This document shows, one piece after another, positions 16,838-25,853 of a DNA stretch of 64,000 bases. The notes under the pieces were generated by a model. It made no database searches, was not told the DNA's origin, and was given only the letters and a program-made list of their open reading frames with translations. Position 1 is the stretch's first letter. The number at the start of each line of letters is the position of its first letter. Both the position numbers and the translations under genes were made by a program. The DNA comes from Paramesorhizobium salinisoli (lineage in GTDB: Bacteria > Pseudomonadota > Alphaproteobacteria > Rhizobiales > Rhizobiaceae), in NCBI RefSeq assembly GCF_003335045.1, contig NZ_QOZG01000003.1:124001-188000 (forward strand). The letters run 5' to 3'.

Positions 16838-17359
16838 ATGGCAAAGAAGCTGATCGCCAGGGTCACCCATCTGGAGATGACCGAGCGAAGCGCCGTTTCC
16901 GTGCCGACACCCATCGGCATCAAGCTGGCGATCATGCGCGCCAGCGACATGCCGGTGCATTATTACCGCTATCTCTACGAGCAGGTCGGCAAGCCGCACC
17001 ATTGGGCGATGCGGCGAAACCAGAGCGACGCCGAGATTGCAGCGACGATCAACGCGCCAACGACCGAAATTCATGTGCTCTATGCCGATGGTTCGCCCGC
17101 GGGGTTCGTGGAACTGGATCTCGCGCGCATGCCGGAGGAGGCGGAAATCCTGTATTTCGGCCTGGTGCCGGATTTTCAGGGGCGGGGCCTCGGCAACTTC
17201 TTTCTTGCCGAAGCGATCGCCACCGCCTGGTCGCACGGGCCGCAGAAGGTGACGATCCACACCAATTCGCTGGACAGTCCGCGGGCGCTTCAACTTTACC
17301 AGAAAATGGGTTTCACGCCCGTCGGCTGGTCCGAGGAAGAAGTGCAGTCCTGGGATTGA
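16838..17359 (+). CDS. GNAT family N-acetyltransferase
   Basis: A 173-residue acetyl-CoA-dependent acetyltransferase. The acetyl-CoA loop is LVPDFQGRGLGNFFLAEAI (Q/RxxGxG/A), followed by YQKMGFTPVGW near the C-terminus. The substrate is unknown. It begins three bases after the sseA stop, so it is co-translated with the sulfurtransferase. It converges on the diguanylate cyclase with an 11-base gap and no room for separate terminators. Confidence 0.87.
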   Translation: MAKKLIARVTHLEMTERSAVSVPTPIGIKLAIMRASDMPVHYYRYLYEQVGKPHHWAMRRNQSDAEIAATINAPTTEIHVLYADGSPAGFVELDLARMPEEAEILYFGLVPDFQGRGLGNFFLAEAIATAWSHGPQKVTIHTNSLDSPRALQLYQKMGFTPVGWSEEEVQSWD

Positions 17360-17369
17360 TGTCTGCAAG

Positions 17370-18164
17370 CTAGCGGGGCAGGTCGCTTTCGTGGGGTGCA
17401 GCCAATCGGGCGTGCAGGTGCACCGTGGCGGCGGGTAGATCGCTGTCGTCGAAGACGACGCAATTGCGACCCCGCTGCTTGGCCTGATAAAGGCATTTAT
17501 CCGCCTTGCTCAGCACTTGAGAGTTCGATTCGTGCTTGGGCGCCATAGCGCATCCAATGCTGATTGTCAGTGGGTGTGTCCGGTTTGCCGTCGTATAGAA
17601 AGGCGTATTCTCCACCTCGGAACGCACCCGTTCGGCCAGACGCAATGCGGTATCCCGTGATGCGCCGGGCAGGAAGATGCAGAACTCTTCTCCCCCGATC
17701 CTGCCGACAATATCGCCTTTGCGGGTGACGTTCTGCAGAGCAAATGCGATGATCTTGAGCGCGCGGTCGCCGATCGCGTGGCCATAGGTATCGTTGATGC
17801 TCTTGAAATGATCGGCATCGATGACAAGGGCAGCTCCAGTCTCGATACGCGAGCGGCTGATCTTCATGGCATCGAAGAACGAGCCGCGATTGAGCAGCCC
17901 CGTCATGTGGTCGACCCTTGATTTCGCCTGCAATTGCTGGTGAGCCAGTTTCAGTTCCTGCAGCGCCGCCTGGAGTCTGTGATTCTGGAGATAGGTGTAG
18001 AGCGCATTGGGAAACGCGGTAATCGCCGGGAGAACGGCTGTCATGATGAGCGGAAATGGCGTGATTTCATCGCCAATCCAAAGCAAAACCGCGCAGCAGA
18101 CCAGTTCACAAAAGACAATGACGGCCAACGTCGTCAAAAATGCCTTCAGCAAAGCGGTTCTCAT
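17370..18164 (-). CDS. membrane diguanylate cyclase (GGDEF)
   Basis: A 264-residue protein with two N-terminal membrane segments (residues about 6-28 and 36-55), a short coiled region (LQNHRLQAALQELKLAHQQL) and a GGDEF domain. The catalytic motif is GRIGGEEFCIF, an active GGEEF form, and the inhibitory I-site RxxD is present as RKGD five residues upstream. It should make c-di-GMP with product inhibition, sensing through the membrane part. It is a lone gene divergent from the urea transporter. ATG at 18164 is preferred over one six codons upstream. Confidence 0.9.
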   Translation of the reverse strand: MRTALLKAFLTTLAVIVFCELVCCAVLLWIGDEITPFPLIMTAVLPAITAFPNALYTYLQNHRLQAALQELKLAHQQLQAKSRVDHMTGLLNRGSFFDAMKISRSRIETGAALVIDADHFKSINDTYGHAIGDRALKIIAFALQNVTRKGDIVGRIGGEEFCIFLPGASRDTALRLAERVRSEVENTPFYTTANRTHPLTISIGCAMAPKHESNSQVLSKADKCLYQAKQRGRNCVVFDDSDLPAATVHLHARLAAPHESDLPR

Positions 18165-18516
18165 ACTCTTTCTCGCCCCCAAGTTTTCATTGCGGGCTTG
18201 ATATAGGAGCCATTGCGTGAACCCTCCATGAACGGGAAATAAACGGTTTGTTCAGTCTGCACTCATAATGGAGGGTGATTGGTTTCCAGGCTAAAATTTT
18301 GGCATCGTTCAGTGTGCGTAATGTTTAGGCATTCTGCCGCCCAATAATCCAGCACGGCGGCATGACCTGCCCACCATGCCTTTGCCTCATTCCATTGCCA
18401 CCGCCAAATACGTTGCAAAACAAGGTCCGGCAGTCCTCTTGGAGCTTGCACCTCAGCTTGGCACGACAGTTGCTTTACTCATTCCGGTCCAATCAAAACA
18501 CTGGAGATGAGAAAAT
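18165..18516. other. divergent regulatory region, cyclase / urtA
   Basis: About 350 bases without a gene. It holds the sigma-54 promoter listed separately and should also contain activator sites and the cyclase promoter. I find no complete NtrC consensus pair by eye. Confidence 0.5.
18458..18474 (+). promoter_or_regulatory. sigma-54 promoter of urtABCDE
   Basis: TTGGCACGACAGTTGCT matches the -24/-12 consensus (TGGCACG-N4-TTGCW) at every conserved base, with the GG and GC doublets ten bases apart. Transcription would start near 18485, about 30 bases before the urtA start, leaving room for the GGAGATGAG ribosome site. This implies NtrC/RpoN nitrogen control of urea uptake, which fits established biology of urt operons. 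Confidence 0.85.
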
Positions 18517-19827
18517 ATGAGGGGCATGACCGCAAGTTTCACGAAATCCCTGGCTGCCGTTGCCATAGCGGCCGGCCTTGCCTGGCCATCACTGGCGCAG
18601 GCCCAGGAAGACACGATCAAGATCGGCATCCTGCATTCGCTTTCCGGCACGATGGCGATTTCCGAGACAACGCTGAAGGACGCCATGCTGATGCTCATCG
18701 ACGAGCAGAACAAGAAGGGCGGTGTGTTGGGCAGGAAGCTCGAGGCTGTTGTCGTCGATCCCGCATCGAACTGGCCGCTTTTCGCCGAAAAGGCGCGCGA
18801 TCTGATCTCCAAGGACAAGGTTGCTGCGGTTTTCGGCTGCTGGACGTCCGTGTCGCGCAAGTCGGTGCTGCCGGTCTTCGAGGAACTCGACAACATTCTT
18901 TTCTATCCCGTTCAGTATGAGGGCGAGGAAAGCCAGCGCAATGTCTTCTATACGGGCGCTGCGCCAAACCAGCAGGCGATCCCCGCCGTCGATTACCTCA
19001 TGAGCGAGGAGGGCGGTTCGGTGAAGCGTTGGGTACTCGCCGGCACCGACTACGTCTATCCGCAGACGACCAACAAGATCCTCGAGGCCTATCTGAAGTC
19101 CAAGGGCGTCGCCGCCGAGGACATCATGATCAACTACACGCCTTTCGGTCATTCCGACTGGCAGACGATCGTGACCGACATCAAGAATTTCGGCTCCGCA
19201 GGCAAGAAGACCGCCGTGGTCTCGACCATCAACGGCGACGCCAATGTCCCCTTCTACAAGGAACTGGCCAACCAGGGCATCAAGGCCGAGGACATTCCCG
19301 TCATTGCGTTCTCCGTCGGTGAGGAGGAACTAGCCGGTCTCGATACCGCGCCGCTCGTCGGTCATCTCGCGGCGTGGAACTATTTCCAGTCGGTCGACAC
19401 CGACGCCAATGCCGAGTTCATCGAGAAATGGCGCGCCTTCACCAAGAACGACAAGCGCGTGACCAATGATCCCATGGAGGCGCATTACATCGGCTTCAAC
19501 ATGTGGGTCAAAGCCGTCGAGAAGGCAGGAACGACCGAGCCGGACAAGGTGATCGACGCCATGATCGGTGTTTCGGTGCCAAACCTCTCCGGCGGCTATT
19601 CCGCGATGATGCCGAACCACCACATCACCAAGCCGGTGCTGATCGGCGAAATCCAGGAGGATGGCCAATTCGAAACCGTCTGGCAGACGCCGGGTCTCGT
19701 GCCGGGGGATGAGTGGTCCGATTATCTGCCCGATTCCAAGGAACTGATCGCCGATTGGCGCGCACCGATGTCCTGCGGCAATTTCAACGTCGCAACCGGC
19801 AAGTGCGGCGGCAAGGGCGTGAACTGA
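18517..19827 (+). CDS. urtA: urea ABC transporter substrate-binding protein
   Basis: A 436-residue periplasmic binding protein. The signal peptide ends SLAQAQ/ED. The mature chain begins IKIGILHSLSGTMAISETTLKDA and contains VFGCWTSVSRKSVLPVFEE, NILFYPVQYEGEESQRNVFY and NYFQSVDTDANAEF, diagnostic for UrtA rather than amino-acid LivJ-type proteins. It captures urea (possibly short amides) for UrtBCDE. Start at 18517 or the ATG three codons later. First gene of urtABCDE under a sigma-54 promoter. Confidence 0.95.
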   Translation: MRGMTASFTKSLAAVAIAAGLAWPSLAQAQEDTIKIGILHSLSGTMAISETTLKDAMLMLIDEQNKKGGVLGRKLEAVVVDPASNWPLFAEKARDLISKDKVAAVFGCWTSVSRKSVLPVFEELDNILFYPVQYEGEESQRNVFYTGAAPNQQAIPAVDYLMSEEGGSVKRWVLAGTDYVYPQTTNKILEAYLKSKGVAAEDIMINYTPFGHSDWQTIVTDIKNFGSAGKKTAVVSTINGDANVPFYKELANQGIKAEDIPVIAFSVGEEELAGLDTAPLVGHLAAWNYFQSVDTDANAEFIEKWRAFTKNDKRVTNDPMEAHYIGFNMWVKAVEKAGTTEPDKVIDAMIGVSVPNLSGGYSAMMPNHHITKPVLIGEIQEDGQFETVWQTPGLVPGDEWSDYLPDSKELIADWRAPMSCGNFNVATGKCGGKGVN

Positions 19828-19950
19828 GGGTAAGCGTGATTGCGAGGGGCAGGCGCGTGACGCTTGCCCCTCCATTCGCCGTCCGAGCGTTTTTCGAGAG
19901 ACGCCCCCCGTCGTACCAGCTCATCGATTGCAACTGACAAAAGGCCAGTG

Positions 19951-21567
19951 ATGCCCGTCCTCCGAATTTTTCGCCTGATTTTTATCCTGATCGCGGTCAT
20001 GGCCGGACCGGCCCGCGCCGACGATGCGGCGCTGCGGACCATGCTGAATGGTCTTGCCAATGCCGATGGTTTCGCAGCCATCGAGAAGATCGTTGGGGAC
20101 ATCGCGGCGACCGGCGATCCGAAGGCCGAGCGGGCGCTGGGCGCTCTTTCGTCGGGCGATCTTTATGTGCGCAAGGCCGACAAGACAGTGCTTATCGGCA
20201 AAAGCAAGACCGGCGGTTACGTCCTGTCCGATCCGCTGACCGGCGATGTCGCCGGCGAAGCCAAGCGCAGCGAAGTCGAGAAGATCAAGGTCAACAACAC
20301 GCTGCGTCGGGTGGTGCGCGAGGCGCTGGGTGGACTGACGCTTGCGTCCGTCGATCCGCGTGCGCGGCTCAACGCCGCCGAAACCATTTTCAAGTCGGGC
20401 GATCCGCATGCCATTCCGACGCTCGACGCAGCCATCGCGCGGGAAACCGATCCTGCCGTGAAGGAGCGTTTGATGGAGGCGCGAGCCTCGGCGACGCTCA
20501 AGGCGCAAGCGCCGGTGGCGGAAACCACGGCGGCTCTCGAAACCATCGCAGGACGTGGCGACCGCGAAGCGCTGTCGCTGCTCAAATCCTATGAGGCCGG
20601 CGCACAAGGCGAGCTCAAGGACGCGGCCGGAGCTGCGATCGCCAAGATCGAGCAAACGCTGGCGCTCTGGGCGGCGGGACAGAACGTCTGGTACGGGATT
20701 TCGCTCGGCTCGGTGCTGCTGCTGGCGGCCGTTGGCCTTGCGATCACCTTCGGCGTCATGGGCGTCATCAACATGGCGCATGGCGAAATGGTGATGATCG
20801 GCGCATACACCACCTTTGTGGTGCAGGACCTGATCCGGCAATACAGCCCTGATCTGTTCGACTGGTCGCTGCCCATCGCCCTGCCGCTCGCCTTTTTGGT
20901 TTCGGCGGGGGTGGGGCTCATCATCGAGCGCGGCATCATCCGTTTCCTCTACGGGCGTCCGCTGGAGACGCTGCTTGCGACATGGGGCGTGTCACTGGTG
21001 CTGCAGCAGACGGTGCGCAGCCTGTTCGGCCCGACGAACCGCGAGGTCGGCAATCCGTCCTGGATGTCAGGCGCGTTCCAGCTCGGCGAACTGACCATTA
21101 CCTGGAACCGCCTGTGGATCGTCGTCTTCGCTCTGATCGTCTTCGCGCTTCTGCTCTACGTGCTCAATCGCACCGCGCTTGGCCTGCAGATGCGGGCGGT
21201 GACGCAGAACCGGCGTATGGCGTCGTCCATGGGGATCCGCACGCCATGGATCGACGCGATGACCTTCGCGCTCGGTTCCGGTATTGCCGGCATCGCGGGC
21301 GTGGCGCTGTCGCAGATCGACAATGTGTCGCCCGATCTCGGGCAGGGATACATCATCGACAGTTTCATGGTGGTTGTGTTCGGCGGCGTCGGCAATCTCT
21401 GGGGCACGCTGGTCGGCGCCTTCACGCTGGGCGTACTCAACAAGTTCCTCGAACCCTATGCGGGAGCGGTGCTGGGCAAGATCGCAGTGCTGATCCTCAT
21501 CATCCTTTTCATCCAGAAGCGGCCACGCGGCCTTTTCGCACTCAAGGGAAGGGCGGTGGAAGCATGA
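19951..21567 (+). CDS. urtB: urea ABC transporter permease UrtB
   Basis: A 538-residue permease with a signal-peptide-like start (MPVLRIFRLIFILIAVMAG), a soluble helical N-terminal region of about 230 residues typical of UrtB, and a LivH-type membrane domain from about residue 250 (GISLGSVLLLAAVGLAITFGVMGVINMAHGEM). EEA-like loops such as NRRMASSMGIRTPWID contact the ATPases. The start at 19951 has AAAGG; upstream codons are not family-like. It overlaps urtC by four bases. Confidence 0.93.
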   Translation: MPVLRIFRLIFILIAVMAGPARADDAALRTMLNGLANADGFAAIEKIVGDIAATGDPKAERALGALSSGDLYVRKADKTVLIGKSKTGGYVLSDPLTGDVAGEAKRSEVEKIKVNNTLRRVVREALGGLTLASVDPRARLNAAETIFKSGDPHAIPTLDAAIARETDPAVKERLMEARASATLKAQAPVAETTAALETIAGRGDREALSLLKSYEAGAQGELKDAAGAAIAKIEQTLALWAAGQNVWYGISLGSVLLLAAVGLAITFGVMGVINMAHGEMVMIGAYTTFVVQDLIRQYSPDLFDWSLPIALPLAFLVSAGVGLIIERGIIRFLYGRPLETLLATWGVSLVLQQTVRSLFGPTNREVGNPSWMSGAFQLGELTITWNRLWIVVFALIVFALLLYVLNRTALGLQMRAVTQNRRMASSMGIRTPWIDAMTFALGSGIAGIAGVALSQIDNVSPDLGQGYIIDSFMVVVFGGVGNLWGTLVGAFTLGVLNKFLEPYAGAVLGKIAVLILIILFIQKRPRGLFALKGRAVEA

Positions 21568-22718
21568 TCACCCGTTTTCTCGCGGGCGGCCTCGAGCGCC
21601 GCATCAATATCCTTCTCGCGATTCTCGTCGCCGCCGCCGTTCTGGTGCCTGTCCTGCATCTTGCGGTTCCGGCATCGAGCCCCCTGCATATGCCTACCTA
21701 TGTTGTCGCGCTTGTCGGAAAGTACCTGACCTATGCGCTTCTGGCGCTGGCGCTCGATCTCGTATGGGGCTTCTGCGGCATTCTCTCGCTCGGTCACGCC
21801 GCCTTCTTCGCCCTCGGCGGCTATGCGATGGGCATGTATCTCATGCGCCAGATCGGCGCGCGCAGCGTCTATGGCAATCCTGATCTGCCCGATTTCATGG
21901 TCTTCCTCAACTGGAAGGAACTGCCGTGGTTCTGGCATGGTTTCGACCATTTCTGGTTCGCCATGCTGATGGTGATGGCCGTGCCGGGGTTGCTCGCCTT
22001 CGTCTTCGGATGGTTCGCCTTCCGCTCGCGCATCACGGGCGTCTATCTCTCGATCATCACCCAGGCGCTGACTTATGCGCTGATGCTCGCCTTCTTCCGC
22101 AACAATATGGGCTTCGGCGGTAACAATGGTCTGACCGACTTCAAGGACATTCTGGGCTTCAACATCCAGGCCGACGCAACCCGCTCGGCGCTCTTTGCGG
22201 CAAGCGCGCTGGCGCTGGCGCTGGGCGTCCTCGTCACCTCGGCTCTGGTCCGCTCCAAATACGGCAAGCTGCTGATCGCCGCCCGGGACGCGGAAAGCCG
22301 GATGCGCTTTCTCGGTTACAGGCCTGAAAACATCAAGCTTTTCGCCTTCACCCTTTCCGCCGTCATGGCGGGGATCGCCGGCGCGCTCTACGTGCCGCAG
22401 GTCGGCATCATCAATCCCGGCGAGTTCGCGCCGGCCAATTCCATCGAGGTGGTGGTATGGACCGCCGTCGGGGGACGCGGAACCATCATCGGCCCGATCA
22501 TCGGCGCGCTTTTGGTCAATGGCGGAAAAAGCTGGTTCACCGGCGCTCTGCCCGAGCTCTGGCTGTTCGCTCTCGGCGCGCTTTTCATCGCCACGACCCT
22601 GTTCCTGCCGAAGGGCATCGTCGGCGCATGGGAGGAATGGTGGAAGCAAAGACGGGAACGCGATGGCAGGGCGCCCATGATGTCCGCCAGAAATCCAATC
22701 GAGAGCCCGGCGGAGTGA
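21564..22718 (+). CDS. urtC: urea ABC transporter permease UrtC
   Basis: A 384-residue LivM-type permease with about ten hydrophobic segments. Motifs include FCGILSLGHAAFFALGGYAMGMYLM, GITGVYLSIITQALTYALM and AGIAGALYVPQVGIINPGEF, followed by VWTAVGGRGTIIGPIIGALL. The ATG at 21564 overlaps the urtB stop (ATGA), giving coupled translation. It pairs with UrtB to form the membrane channel. Confidence 0.94.
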   Translation: MITRFLAGGLERRINILLAILVAAAVLVPVLHLAVPASSPLHMPTYVVALVGKYLTYALLALALDLVWGFCGILSLGHAAFFALGGYAMGMYLMRQIGARSVYGNPDLPDFMVFLNWKELPWFWHGFDHFWFAMLMVMAVPGLLAFVFGWFAFRSRITGVYLSIITQALTYALMLAFFRNNMGFGGNNGLTDFKDILGFNIQADATRSALFAASALALALGVLVTSALVRSKYGKLLIAARDAESRMRFLGYRPENIKLFAFTLSAVMAGIAGALYVPQVGIINPGEFAPANSIEVVVWTAVGGRGTIIGPIIGALLVNGGKSWFTGALPELWLFALGALFIATTLFLPKGIVGAWEEWWKQRRERDGRAPMMSARNPIESPAE

Positions 22719-22719
22719 C

Positions 22720-23475
22720 ATGATGTCAGCTAAAACAACGACGAGCATTCTCTACCTCGACGGTGTCTCCGTCTCCTTCGACGGTTTTCGCGCCATCAAT
22801 AATCTTTCGCTGGTGCTGGAACCCGGCGAGATGCGCGCCATCATCGGACCGAACGGAGCCGGCAAGACGACGATGATGGACATCATCACCGGCAAGACCC
22901 GGCCGGATGAGGGCGAGGTGTTCTTCGACGGCAGGGTCGATCTCACCAAGCATGATGAATCCGAGATCGCCATGCTGGGCATCGGCCGCAAGTTCCAGAA
23001 GCCCACGGTCTTCGAAAGCCATACGGTCGAGGACAATCTGGTGCTGGCGTTGGCCGGGCCGCGCAAGGCGATCCCGGCGCTCTTCCATCGCCAGACCAAG
23101 GCGGAGCGCGAGCGCATCGACGAAATCCTCCAGACGATCAGGCTCACCGCACGGCGCGACGAACTGGCGGCGGCGCTCAGCCATGGTCAGAAGCAATGGC
23201 TGGAGATCGGCATGCTCCTGGCGCAGGACCCCAAGCTGCTGCTGGTGGACGAGCCCGTGGCGGGGATGACCGACGCCGAAACCGAGGAGACGGCGCGGCT
23301 CCTGCGCGAGATCGCGCAGACCCGTTCGGTCATCGTGGTCGAGCACGACATGCAGTTCGTCCGCGAGCTGGATGTGAAGGTCACCTGCCTGCATGAAGGC
23401 ACCGTGTTGGCGGAAGGTTCGCTTGACCAGGTGAGCGGCGACAGTCGTGTGATCGAGGTCTACCTGGGACGATGA
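22720..23475 (+). CDS. urtD: urea ABC transporter ATP-binding protein UrtD
   Basis: A 251-residue LivG-type ATPase: Walker A GPNGAGKTTMMD, ABC signature replaced by LSHGQKQWLEIGM, Walker B LLLVDEPVAGMTDAETEE, and H-loop VVEHDMQFV. The SHGQKQWLEIGM signature is characteristic of UrtD. It begins one base after the urtC stop with GGCGGAG upstream. Confidence 0.94.
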   Translation: MMSAKTTTSILYLDGVSVSFDGFRAINNLSLVLEPGEMRAIIGPNGAGKTTMMDIITGKTRPDEGEVFFDGRVDLTKHDESEIAMLGIGRKFQKPTVFESHTVEDNLVLALAGPRKAIPALFHRQTKAERERIDEILQTIRLTARRDELAAALSHGQKQWLEIGMLLAQDPKLLLVDEPVAGMTDAETEETARLLREIAQTRSVIVVEHDMQFVRELDVKVTCLHEGTVLAEGSLDQVSGDSRVIEVYLGR

Positions 23476-23503
23476 GGGCCTGGGAATTATGATGGGAAGC
23501 CGA

Positions 23504-24199
23504 ATGCTGAGCGTTGACAATATCTCCCTTTATTATGGCGCCGCACAGGCGCTGCGCGGCGTCTCCATCGAGGTGAAGCCGCAGAGCGTGACCTGCGTGC
23601 TGGGGCGCAACGGCGTTGGCAAGTCGAGTATGCTGCGCGCCATCGTCGGCCATCAGCCTGTTGCATCGGGCGCCATCAGCTTCGAGGGCGACGCGCTCGA
23701 TCGCAAGCCCGCCTATGATCGGGCGAGGGCGGGGATCGCCTATGTGCCGCAGGGGCGTGAGATCTTTCCGCTCATGTCGGTGAAGGAAAATCTGGCGACG
23801 GGCTATGCCGCCGTGAAACCGCGGGACCGCAATGTGCCGCCTGAAGTGTTCGAGCTCTTTCCGGTGCTGAAATCCATGCTGGGCCGCCGGGGAGGCGACC
23901 TCTCCGGCGGACAGCAGCAGCAACTGGCCATCGGACGGGCGCTGGTGGCGCGGCCGAAGCTGCTCGTGCTGGACGAGCCGACCGAGGGGATACAGCCCTC
24001 CATCATCAAGGATATCGGCCGGGCCATCCGTTACCTGCGCGACCACAGCGGCCTCGCCATCCTGCTGGTCGAACAATATCTCGATTTCTGCCGGGAGCTC
24101 GCCGATCACGTCTACGTCATGGACCGTGGCGAGATCGTCCATTCCGGCGATGCGGCGAGCCTCGACAGGCCGGAAGTCCGTCGGTTCCTGACGGTTTGA
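23504..24199 (+). CDS. urtE: urea ABC transporter ATP-binding protein UrtE
   Basis: A 231-residue LivF-type ATPase: Walker A GRNGVGKSSMLRA, signature DLSGGQQQQLAIGRAL, Walker B LLVLDEPTEGIQPSII, H-loop LLVEQYLDFCREL. The start at 23504 (MLSVDNISLYYG) follows the family; an in-frame ATG at 23489 with GGGAA upstream is an alternative. Last gene of the urt operon. No urease genes lie in the window. Confidence 0.93.
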   Translation: MLSVDNISLYYGAAQALRGVSIEVKPQSVTCVLGRNGVGKSSMLRAIVGHQPVASGAISFEGDALDRKPAYDRARAGIAYVPQGREIFPLMSVKENLATGYAAVKPRDRNVPPEVFELFPVLKSMLGRRGGDLSGGQQQQLAIGRALVARPKLLVLDEPTEGIQPSIIKDIGRAIRYLRDHSGLAILLVEQYLDFCRELADHVYVMDRGEIVHSGDAASLDRPEVRRFLTV

Positions 24200-24343
24200 T
24201 AGGTTCGCAATCCGAGGTGCGAAGCACTCGACATTACATGCACATGGTCTCTCTCACCGGAACCATATCGGCGAGCAGGCGTTGGGAGAACACGTCCTCT
24301 GGGTGGGGCGGAGGGCAGTTCCCCAGCACAGAAAGGTACGACC

Positions 24344-24847
24344 ATGGGCTTTTTCTCAAAAGACATCCATTCGATGGATGACCTTTTCGTCCACACGATG
24401 CAGGATATCTATTACGCCGAAAAACAGATCGCCAAAGCGCTTCCGGACATGATGGAAAAGACCAGCAATCCGGAACTTAAAATGAGCTTCGAGACGCATC
24501 TGGGCGAAACCCAGAACCATGTCCGGCGCTTGGAAGAGGCTTTCGATCTCTATGGTATAGAAGCCAAGGGCGTCAATTGTCCGGCAATCGACGGCATTAT
24601 TGAGGAAACCAACGAGATCGTGGGAGAAGTTGATGATCCGACGGTCATGGACGCGGCGCTGATCGCGGCCGCTCAGGCAGTGGAGCACTATGAGATCACG
24701 CGCTACGGCACGCTGATCGCATGGGCCAAGGAACTCGGCCGCTCGGATTGCGCTGCGCTCTTCCAGCAGAATCTGGCGGAAGAAAAGGCAACTGACCAGA
24801 AGCTCACCGATCTGGCTGAAAGCAACGTGAATCGAAGAGCCGCCTGA
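24344..24847 (+). CDS. DUF892 (YciE/YciF) ferritin-like stress protein
   Basis: A 167-residue four-helix-bundle protein beginning MGFFSKDIHSMDDLFVHTMQ and DIYYAEKQIAKALPDM, the hallmark of the YciF/DUF892 family. Acidic and His residues on helices (E in YAEKQ, ETHLGETQNHVRRLEE, EHYEITRYGTL) are placed like ferritin-type di-iron ligands. Family members are stress-induced; the reaction is not established. The ribosome site is AAAGG. Single-gene unit between urtE and the FucU gene. Confidence 0.88.
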   Translation: MGFFSKDIHSMDDLFVHTMQDIYYAEKQIAKALPDMMEKTSNPELKMSFETHLGETQNHVRRLEEAFDLYGIEAKGVNCPAIDGIIEETNEIVGEVDDPTVMDAALIAAAQAVEHYEITRYGTLIAWAKELGRSDCAALFQQNLAEEKATDQKLTDLAESNVNRRAA

Positions 24848-25108
24848 CGTTCAGGCATGAAGCGATTCTGATTCTCGTCAGGAGCCGCTCTAGCGTCGGG
24901 ATTAGGCGGCAGTGTCGCCCAATCCTGGCCAAGCGTCAAAGCGGCGGTTGCAGAGCGCTTGGGCCGAGCCGAACAAACGGCGAAAAACACGACGGGCACG
25001 GCTCCATTTTTCTGTACCCTTGCAATGTAGGATCGGCTATGCCCTGCTATTGTTTGGCGGCGGAATGCCGGAGAGGTATTTCCGCAATATGGTCGATATG
25101 AGGGTTTA

Positions 25109-25564
25109 ATGCTGAAGAATATTGATCCGGCTCTGAATGCGGACGTGTTGTATGCTCTGCGCTCCATGGGCCATGGAGACACGCTTGTCCTCACGGACAC
25201 TAATTTTCCTTCCGACGCTATTGCGCGGCAGACGGCGCTCGGAAGGCTTCTGCGGATCGACAATGTCTCCGCCGCCCGGGCCATCAAAGCCATTTTGTCG
25301 GTGCTGCCGTTGGACACACCATTGCAGCCCTCCGTTGGGCGCATGGAGATCATGGGCGCGCCTGGCGAAATTCCTGGCGTGCAGGGGGAAGTGCAGGCCG
25401 AGATCGACAAGATGGAGGGAAAAAGCACGCCAATGTACGGTATCGAACGCTTTGCCTTCTACGAACAGGCGAAGAAGGCCTATTGCGTGATCACCACAGG
25501 GGAAACCCGGTTTTACGGTTGCTTCCTGCTGACCAAGGGTGTGATTCCCCCTGAAGCGATGTGA
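25109..25564 (+). CDS. fucU: RbsD/FucU family sugar mutarotase
   Basis: A 151-residue protein starting MLKNIDPALNADVLYALRSM followed by GHGD and LTDTNFPSDA, the RbsD/FucU fold with the conserved active-site region. The C-terminal RFAFYEQAKKAYCVITTGE and RFYGCFLLTKGVI match FucU rather than RbsD. It would catalyse anomer exchange of fucose or a related sugar. GAGGG precedes the ATG. No fucose operon is adjacent, so the physiological sugar is unknown. Confidence 0.87.
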   Translation: MLKNIDPALNADVLYALRSMGHGDTLVLTDTNFPSDAIARQTALGRLLRIDNVSAARAIKAILSVLPLDTPLQPSVGRMEIMGAPGEIPGVQGEVQAEIDKMEGKSTPMYGIERFAFYEQAKKAYCVITTGETRFYGCFLLTKGVIPPEAM

Positions 25565-25594
25565 GACGAAGTCGAGTGCTTACCCAATGGGCGC

Positions 25595-25672
25595 TCAGAA
25601 GAAGAAATACCAGAGCAGGATTACTACAAAAAGCGGAACACCCATCATCCATAAAATTCCGGCGCGAAGCAT
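25595..25672 (-). CDS. 25-residue hydrophobic membrane peptide
   Basis: On the minus strand ATG at 25672 opens a 25-codon frame ending in TGA: MLRAGILWMMGVPLFVVILL then WYFFF. An excellent ribosome site (AAAGGAGAGAGCC-ATG) sits seven bases upstream. The residues make one membrane helix with a positive N-terminal residue and an aromatic C-terminus. The strong ribosome site, the composition and the lack of any competing gene in the FucU-RecQ gap support translation. I do not recognise a named family. Single-helix peptides of this type often act on membrane complexes; no function is claimed. Confidence 0.65.
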   Translation of the reverse strand: MLRAGILWMMGVPLFVVILLWYFFF

Positions 25673-25853
25673 GGCTCTCTCCTTTTTTTCATTGACGGTA
25701 CAACGCTTCGCCTGGGCTTTCGTTCCCGAACATTGGGCAGTGCGGCGTGAACTGCGAGGTGAATGGGCTGTTGATCGAACATCGCTCCGATCCCGCCTAT
25801 TCTCTTAACCGTGGAACCTGTGCCATAGGATGATCTTCCAAGAGAGCGATTCC

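Noticed and set aside
24848..25108. Possible small gene between DUF892 and fucU
   Set aside because: Open frames on both strands lack ribosome sites and motifs; treated as intergenic.
25587..25808. A 73-codon plus-strand frame between fucU and recQ
   Set aside because: No ribosome site and atypical composition; the opposite strand holds a much better supported 25-codon gene.
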